Below the pieces are notes generated by a model. It saw nothing but the letters and a program-made list of their open reading frames with translations. It was not told the origin of the DNA and ran no database searches. A DNA stretch of 49,288 nucleotides from positions 1 through 49,288 of the forward strand of contig WKLE02001742.1 in assembly GCA_014885115.2 (NCBI GenBank), read 5' to 3'. Each line of letters begins with the position of its first letter. The stretch's first letter is position 1. The stretch comes from Asterionellopsis glacialis. Lineage: Eukaryota > Bacillariophyta > Plagiogrammaphyceae > Rhaphoneidales > Asterionellopsidaceae. A program made the position numbers and the translations under genes. This document shows positions 43,826 to 49,288 of this stretch, piece by piece.

Positions 43826-44464
43826 ATGAAAAAGGCTTCTTTTCACAGATCGTTCCTACACTTGGTTGCGCTTGCATGGTTACCAACGATATGTGCGCTT
43901 AACATTGTTATTCCAGGTGGATCAGGAAAATTTGGAACACTTTTGGCATCTAAACTTGCTCCGACCCATGACGTTACGATTCTTACGCGAAATGCATTTT
44001 TGGCATCAGCACCATCTCGTGTAACAGAAGTCTTTGGATATGTCGGAGAATCATTCCTGAGAAAGCACCCCAATGTCAGTTTACGCGATTGGGATGGAGG
44101 TGATTTGCTTGATATTGTTGGTTGTGATTGGATGGGGTGGCAAGAAGATACACTGAAAAAAGCAGATGTTGTCGTCAATTTAGTCGGGGGATATACAGAA
44201 CAACGTACCATGGCAACAGAAAGGATTGTTCGCGAATCGCTGACTGTGAATCCCTCAGCACTTCAAATTGCAGTCAGTCCACGTGAAGAAGACTTACCCA
44301 TTATTTCTCCAGGAATGCCAACTCTGAAGGAAAAACGTCTTCAAGATTGTGAGGATATGGTCAAAGCTAATTGTCAAAACGCAGCTTGTCTAAGATTGGA
44401 ATGTAACAACCTTGAAAACAGTTGCGAAGAAATTATCAAAGTTATCGAGTCCCAGTCGTCTTGA
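43826..44464 (+). CDS. signal-peptide Rossmann-fold (epimerase-like) protein
   Basis: The product is 212 residues, single exon. Residues about 1-24 form a hydrophobic signal (FLHLVALAWLPTICA) directly followed by LNIVIPGGSGKFG, a GGxGxxG dinucleotide-binding loop. The next strand ends in VTILTRN, again with Arg. KADVVVNLVGGYTEQR resembles the NxxG segment of epimerase/YfcH-like proteins. It ends well before a full epimerase (around 300 residues), so the catalytic Tyr-x-x-x-Lys region seems missing. Four cysteines near the end could form disulphides. The signal suggests secretory or plastid routing. Function unknown. Confidence 0.75.
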   Translation: MKKASFHRSFLHLVALAWLPTICALNIVIPGGSGKFGTLLASKLAPTHDVTILTRNAFLASAPSRVTEVFGYVGESFLRKHPNVSLRDWDGGDLLDIVGCDWMGWQEDTLKKADVVVNLVGGYTEQRTMATERIVRESLTVNPSALQIAVSPREEDLPIISPGMPTLKEKRLQDCEDMVKANCQNAACLRLECNNLENSCEEIIKVIESQSS

Positions 44465-44682
44465 GGTTGAAATGTAACCTTTTTCGATCTACCGTTGAAC
44501 GTTTTGAGTTTTCAATACAATTATACTCTAAATGATCCGAAATTTCAAAAAATCCTAAGCGGAATCTTTTCACCATAATACTCTTTTCGTAGATAAGAAT
44601 TTACTAACAATATCAAATCACACACCCATTTATGTCGCAACGAAAAAAATTAAGAGGGCTCTAAACGATAATCATTTTGCAA

Positions 44683-46365
44683 TTATCTACTAAATATATT
44701 GCTTGTTATTACACAGGGAGGTCCAACTGAGGAGCAGTCACGATAGCTTTGAACTATGTTACCTGTGCAACAATTGCTTTCTCCACCATTTCTAGTAGCA
44801 CAATCGTCCCCACCGCACGTGCCACATGATGGATGGCAACAGAATACAGCGCTACGAATACCGTTGTTACAATAAGGGTCAGACCCAAACGACGGAGCTG
44901 CAGAAGGCGCACTAGATGGTGCATTTGACGGGGACAATGTTGGATGATTCGTGCGTTTGAGAGTTGGAGAATATGATGGTAGTGATGATGGAAATGAAGA
45001 AGGTTGTTCATCTGTATCTTGGATATCAGCCGCAAGTACGTTGATCGGTGGTTGTGAAGCAACTGGTGTTGCAGTCGGGACAAAAGTATCGTTCAAACTG
45101 TTTCCCTGGCTGCCAGAACTCTGATTTGAATTCAGCCAAAGTATTACAAAAATAAAGGCGGCTACTGCAACGGCAGATGCAACAGTTGCGACCAAACAAA
45201 TCGGTCGACCTTTCTTTGTCGCTTCCTGGATTCCCTCCATGAGAGAGCTAGTGATGCTTCTATGACTTTCACCTCTGAATGTCTCTGGGGTTTCATCAGA
45301 ATTTTCGCTACGAGCAGGATCAATGTCATTTCCATCCAGGGTTTCAACTTCGTAGCCATTAACAGTGCCATCATCCCAAACATCTGGTTTACATGTGTAT
45401 TTACCGATTAAATCAGAATTATGATTCTCGTCAATTTTGATTCTCGTATGGCTATCTCGGGCAGGGGAGAATGTCGTTGTGCTCTGATATGCCTCCGACC
45501 AAATAGTATTGGGTGATAACTGTTGTGAATGTTGGCCTTTTGGGCTAAATGGCGAACGTCGAAATCCGTCACTTCCGTCTGAGAATGGGTTCATGGATCG
45601 TCGATGAGGACTTCGTTCTTTTCCCGAATCATAAAACGATTTGTTGAGATAACTTTCCTTCCTGGGTGAAATCCAACGAAGGATTCCCCGACTTCTCGAG
45701 CCGGTGCTAAGTGGAGATATCTGCAAAGGTTTTTGATATTCGACGGTGTCATTCTGCGGTGAAAAAGGACTATTTGGTCTGCGGTGGTATCCTTGACTCT
45801 GGCGACGCGACCTTCGGAGTTCCTCTCGATCGAGTTCTCTGCTCTCGTGGAAAGCTTCTCGTTCAGAGTTACGATCTCGTTTTGACGGCCTTGTGTTGCG
45901 ATAATCCCCGGAATGGCTTAATCGGTCAGAATTGGATCTCGTCTTGTTTGCAGAACGCGATGAGCTTACCGATCTATGAGCCCTTTGGCCCTCCGAATAA
46001 GGCTGCAATGGACTTTCGGACCTGTGTTCGCGCCTTGTTTTACTATGTGAAGACCTTCTATTCCTCGATTGATTCAAACTTTTTTTTCCTTCTCTGGACT
46101 GACTTCGACTTCTTTCTCTTGTCCTAGACCTACTGGAACTTCTTTCTCTGGAGTTTGATCCACTCCTAGAACCAGGATTGTTCGAACTACTATCGGCAAA
46201 TTTATTTGGTTTTGAAGACGACCTTTGACGACTAGAGCTTCTGGCGCGATCTTTTGATCTTCTTTCATGGCGTGGATCTGAGTAGTGACTGGAATCACGT
46301 CTGCGCCTAGTCCTGATGGAAATAGGCGGGCTATGTACATCGATAGAGAGATCTTGACTTCGCAT
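44683..46365 (-). CDS. single-pass membrane protein, RS-rich with Cys-rich ectodomain
   Basis: The product is 560 residues. The first about 260 residues are Arg/Ser-rich (RS dipeptides, SRSREG, RSRTRERSRS), and a conserved part follows: QLSPNTIWSEAYQ and later WDDGTVNGYEVETL. A membrane helix spans about 388-411. Outside it, a Ser/Pro/Thr stretch leads to a ten-cysteine module (about 499-551): DPYC, FCCHPSCGTCGGDDC, NCC, RDC and GPPC. The paralogue at 47609 has the same order. Such Cys modules after PT-rich stalks are common in diatom surface proteins. With no cleaved N-terminal signal, a type II orientation (Cys module outside) is likely. The RS part is probably a basic cytoplasmic tail, not a splicing factor. 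Role unknown. Confidence 0.82.
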   Translation of the reverse strand: MRSQDLSIDVHSPPISIRTRRRRDSSHYSDPRHERRSKDRARSSSRQRSSSKPNKFADSSSNNPGSRSGSNSRERSSSRSRTRERSRSQSREGKKSLNQSRNRRSSHSKTRREHRSESPLQPYSEGQRAHRSVSSSRSANKTRSNSDRLSHSGDYRNTRPSKRDRNSEREAFHESRELDREELRRSRRQSQGYHRRPNSPFSPQNDTVEYQKPLQISPLSTGSRSRGILRWISPRKESYLNKSFYDSGKERSPHRRSMNPFSDGSDGFRRSPFSPKGQHSQQLSPNTIWSEAYQSTTTFSPARDSHTRIKIDENHNSDLIGKYTCKPDVWDDGTVNGYEVETLDGNDIDPARSENSDETPETFRGESHRSITSSLMEGIQEATKKGRPICLVATVASAVAVAAFIFVILWLNSNQSSGSQGNSLNDTFVPTATPVASQPPINVLAADIQDTDEQPSSFPSSLPSYSPTLKRTNHPTLSPSNAPSSAPSAAPSFGSDPYCNNGIRSAVFCCHPSCGTCGGDDCATRNGGESNCCTGNIVQSYRDCSSVGPPCVITSNIFSR

Positions 46366-47171
46366 TCTGAAAGTATTATGCGATCGCCACAGTTACAAAT
46401 TCCTGCTTAAAATAAACGAGAATATAAAAATGATAGAAAGAGAATTCCTTTCAAAAGCACACGCTTCAACGTTTCAGCGTTGGTGCAAATCTAAGTGACA
46501 AGATTACAACTTTCGAGGAAGAAAAGGGGCAGAGCCGGCAACCGTCAGAATCTCAAAACTCGCGAACAGTATTTTGTGGTGCCCGTTTTTTTTTTAAATT
46601 CCCGGAAGGGCCATGTACAGTACCTTTACTAATACCAGGTACACCAAGCTCTGGTACAAAGTAGAATCTTGCAACGGCTACCTTAAGAAGAGGTACTAAT
46701 GGAATGGTGTAAAGATTATTTGCGTCTTTTTTATATATGAACGTACGTTCTCACTTACGGAATCGTTACACTACTATAATACATTTTATTAGTATTAATT
46801 GTGTTTCAGCGCAGTACGAACTATTTTTTGATCTGCTTCTTTTCCGTTTTTTTTATGTGTTCCGACTACAGAAATGTCCAGAGACTTTTTTAAAAAACTT
46901 GTGTTACTGTACCTCACGAAAAAGGTTGAGTGCGGATGACGGAGTATCATTCTCACAACTCCAATAAGATACACCTGGTACAGTATGTGTCTACGTTGCT
47001 TGCAGGCTAACAGGTATTGTATTACGTAGGACAACACACATCTATATAGGAAATCTAAATACTTACTGTGATTATGAATGAATAGGGATTACCTGGCTGG
47101 TTGCAGAGAGACTTCGAGTAGTCCATAGTTATTACTCCTATTTTTCAAAGAAGACTCTCTAAACTGTCACC
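46366..47171. promoter_or_regulatory. interval upstream of the first Cys-rich gene
   Basis: ATACCAGGTACACC at about 46633-46646 and ACCTGGTACAG at about 46973-46983. The remainder is AT-rich, with no ORF resembling a protein. Because both flanking genes run minus, this holds the promoter of the 44683-46365 gene and the 3' side of its paralogue. Confidence 0.4.
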
Positions 47172-47637
47172 ACCTCTGGTTATAATGTCATCACCGACTT
47201 CCACAGTATAAAGATAATGGAGCTAAGAACATTTAGAATTATTATTCTTAGTCGTTATTCTTAACTTATAACAAATAAAAACCTTTCAACACGTATATAT
47301 TTTTTCACCTCATCACACACCGCCAAAGAACATGTACAGCTATACTTCTACAAGCCCGCCAACTGCATACAACTAAATATCAGTCACTACACAAGGTGGA
47401 CACACAACCTCTGGTTATAATGTCATCACCGACTTCCACAGTATAAAGATAATGGAGCTAAGAACATTTAGAATTATTATACTTAGTCGTTATTCTTAAC
47501 TTATAACAAATAAAAAACCTTTCATCACGTATATATTTTGTCACCTCATCACACACCGCCAAAGAACATGTACAGCTATACTTCTACCAGCCCGCCAACT
47601 TCATACAACTAAATATCAGTCACTACACAAGGTGGAC
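47172..47637. repeat. 230-base tandem duplication over a gene's 3' end
   Basis: Copy 1 (47172-47401) and copy 2 (47407-47637) are nearly identical: about five substitutions and one extra A. Copy 2 includes the last codons and stop of the 47609-49249 gene plus its 3' flank. Copy 1 lies downstream and keeps the same coding end (PPCVVTDI and stop on the minus strand) as a relic. Confidence 0.93.
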
Positions 47638-49249
47638 CGACTACTGAACAGTCGCGAAAACTCATAAGAATATTTTTCGTGCAACAGTTGTCCCCCCCCC
47701 CTTCAAAAAATTCACAATTGTCACCTCCGCATGCGCCACAGGAAGGATGGCAGCAAAACAAAGATGATAGAATTCCCATTTCACATTTTGGATCAGGCCC
47801 AAACGAAGGAGCACTCGAAGGTGCACTGGATGGCGAGACTGAAGGTGACCTGGTCGGAAATGCTGTTGGCGCTTTTGTAGGGCTTCGAGTTGGCTGTTTC
47901 GTAGGAGACCTGGTAGGCTTTTTCGTTGGTGCGAGAGTTGGGATCGGTGTTTTAGTAGGACTAGCGGATGGAAACTCAGAAATGAAATTTTTATAGATAG
48001 AAATAGGGCCGTTATCTTTTCCAGGTGCCATGGAGGGAAATTCTGTTACTGTATTGTTGTTATTTCCACCACCACTACCACCAAAAAAATTAAATGGAGT
48101 ATTTTGAATTCCAACAATATAGATGACTGCAGCAACAACTAGCAAAACTAAAATTGTGGAAAACACAATGGCAATAGCAACAATAGGACGGTTTCTTCTC
48201 GTTGCTGAATAGAGATTGGATGAACTTGCGGTACTTCTAGTACTACCTTTACTTCCAATAGAATAGTCACTTCGCCCAAGTTCGTAACCATAAACTGTAC
48301 CGTCGTCCATCATCATGGTCCTACAGCGGTAATCACCAACCTTTTCACTATGTTCACTCCGTTGACGGCCAGCGAACCTAATACGTTCTCGATTATCGTA
48401 GGAACGTTGGGCAGCACTTTGCGTGGTATATGCTTGAGACCAAACACTGTTTGGAGACAACCTTTCTCGCCATGTTCTTTCATGCCTACGATTCGAGGAT
48501 CTCGTATTAGTGTTGGAAAAGTTAAAGACAGAATTTCGAGGCTTACGAGGACTCTCCGAACGGGAGTTTCTTTCTCGACTACCACGGCCACGACTGCTGC
48601 CTCGGCTCCCTCGAGACTTCCTGTTTCCATGTTCATATTGACCATATCCATCATGTCTTGAACTTCTACGACCAGCTAACATGGAAGGACTGACAGATCG
48701 GGCCCGGCTGTATTTACTTTGCACGGAATTATCTCCTGAGTAGTACCTTGCTGAACTTGGTGGTCCTTGTCCATTCATTTCAAACAAATCTGAATAAGAG
48801 GTACGAGGTTTTGATCCCCTTGATTCACTTTTGCTTCTACCTCTGCTAGCCGACCTAGACCTAGACGTACGACGTCTTTCGACACTGTTGCTTCTACCTC
48901 TGCTAGCCGACCTAGACCTACGATTGTACTCATCATTAGTATCGTAATATCTGTCAGGAGATCGAAGATCGGGTCTCTGCCAAACAGGTTCTCTTCCTCG
49001 TACAGGAGTTGTAGGAGTAGCAACAATCCTAGTTGGTAGACTTTGAACACTCTTATGTGACCTTTTGCTTTTCCTCGAACCAGATGAGGATGTATACCTG
49101 TTTTGATTCTTGTTGTTATTCCTTCCGAAAAAGTGACTCCTTCTTCCAGTTTCTGGAGCTAAACCAAGCGGTGTGTTGAAATCTGTCACTCCCACCTCAA
49201 TGTTGTAACTATCATAAACTGGTGAACGGATATTGTATTCTCTGCTCAT
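47609..49249 (-). CDS. paralogue: RS-rich, TM, PT-stalk, Cys-rich membrane protein
   Basis: The product is 546 residues with the same plan as 44683-46365. An Arg/Ser-rich N-terminal half contains repeated SRSASRGRS units. The conserved block is RLSPNSVWSQAYT, then VGDYRCRTMMMDDGTVYGYEL. A membrane helix lies at about 357-379. Outside it are Pro-Thr repeats (TKKPTRSPTKQPTRSPTKAP) and ten cysteines with the same spacing (PKC, FCCHPSCGACGGDNC, NCC, RDC, GPPC). The tandem position in the same direction indicates local gene duplication. The 3' end is itself duplicated. It may be a cell-surface or cell-wall-associated protein, by analogy with PT-rich diatom proteins. The start ATG (49249) is 39 bases from the window edge; the true 5' leader is unseen. 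Confidence 0.82.
   Translation of the reverse strand: MSREYNIRSPVYDSYNIEVGVTDFNTPLGLAPETGRRSHFFGRNNNKNQNRYTSSSGSRKSKRSHKSVQSLPTRIVATPTTPVRGREPVWQRPDLRSPDRYYDTNDEYNRRSRSASRGRSNSVERRRTSRSRSASRGRSKSESRGSKPRTSYSDLFEMNGQGPPSSARYYSGDNSVQSKYSRARSVSPSMLAGRRSSRHDGYGQYEHGNRKSRGSRGSSRGRGSRERNSRSESPRKPRNSVFNFSNTNTRSSNRRHERTWRERLSPNSVWSQAYTTQSAAQRSYDNRERIRFAGRQRSEHSEKVGDYRCRTMMMDDGTVYGYELGRSDYSIGSKGSTRSTASSSNLYSATRRNRPIVAIAIVFSTILVLLVVAAVIYIVGIQNTPFNFFGGSGGGNNNNTVTEFPSMAPGKDNGPISIYKNFISEFPSASPTKTPIPTLAPTKKPTRSPTKQPTRSPTKAPTAFPTRSPSVSPSSAPSSAPSFGPDPKCEMGILSSLFCCHPSCGACGGDNCEFFEGGGDNCCTKNILMSFRDCSVVGPPCVVTDI
48835..48921 (-). repeat. intragenic repeat in the RS-rich region
   Basis: A block of about 32 bases, containing CTTCTACCTCTGCTAGCCGA, occurs at about 48835 and again at about 48890 within the coding sequence. 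It encodes SRSASRGRS each time, showing how the RS tail grows by in-frame duplication. Confidence 0.75.
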
Positions 49250-49288
49250 GTTTAGATTTTAAACTTGGTTTGTTCGCTCGTCGGTTTG

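Noticed and set aside
47679..47996. 105-codon + strand frame with VG repeats
   Set aside because: It is antisense to the Pro-Thr stalk; the periodicity is a mirror of the PT repeats.

Overview
This window is nuclear DNA from a microbial eukaryote, most likely a diatom (stramenopile). The genes are short and closely spaced, with zero or one small GT-AG intron each (109-217 bases in the five recognised spliced genes besides the TPR gene, whose intron is 118). Two membrane proteins carry Pro-Thr repeats and a ten-cysteine ectodomain of the kind I associate with diatoms. Two proteins have signal peptides followed by an aromatic or hydrophobic start that suggests plastid targeting. There are no bacterial operons. 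I cannot name the species.

Layout. Positions 1-7487 are AT-rich and nearly gene-free, with one striking 65-base fold-back. A weakly supported small spliced ORF lies at 7488-7860 (-). The gene-rich part follows: PUS7/TruD pseudouridine synthase (-), a TPR protein (+), PrimPol primase-polymerase (+), a GNAT acetyltransferase with a signal peptide (-), an SLC35F-like transporter (+), a TRIC-type cation channel (+), a TMEM43 family protein (+), an mARC-like MOSC protein (-), a glutathione S-transferase (+), an SGNH hydrolase (+), an SLC25 carrier with an N-terminal signal peptide (-), a secreted subtilisin (+), a PP1 catalytic subunit (-), a PAH-RING protein (+), an NmrA/SDR-like protein (-), a signal-peptide Rossmann protein (+), and two paralogous RS-rich/TM/Cys-rich membrane proteins (-,-). 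No tRNA, rRNA or CRISPR array was recognised.

Three structural themes go beyond ordinary gene content. (1) Short palindromes (ACCTGGTACCAGGT-like, CTCTCTAGAGAG, GTACGAGCTCGTAC) and an AGGTCCTA motif recur in nearly every interval that contains a gene start and are essentially absent from the convergent intervals. They look like a promoter element family or a very short mobile palindrome. (2) A block of about 6.1 kb (SGNH hydrolase, carrier, subtilisin) sits inside what was apparently a convergent GST/PP1 pair. It is flanked by diverged direct repeats of about 0.72 kb that hold a broken copy of the PP1 3' end on the left and of the GST 3' end on the right. (3) A nearly identical 230-base tandem duplication covers the last codons and 3' flank of one Cys-rich gene.

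The genes do not form one pathway. They are mainly housekeeping (tRNA modification, DNA damage-tolerant priming, phosphatase, transport) mixed with secreted or membrane proteins. Starts were moved to the first in-frame ATG where an open frame began with TTG or GTG. Splice junctions were chosen so that GT-AG borders, phase and family alignment agree; transcripts would be needed to confirm them.
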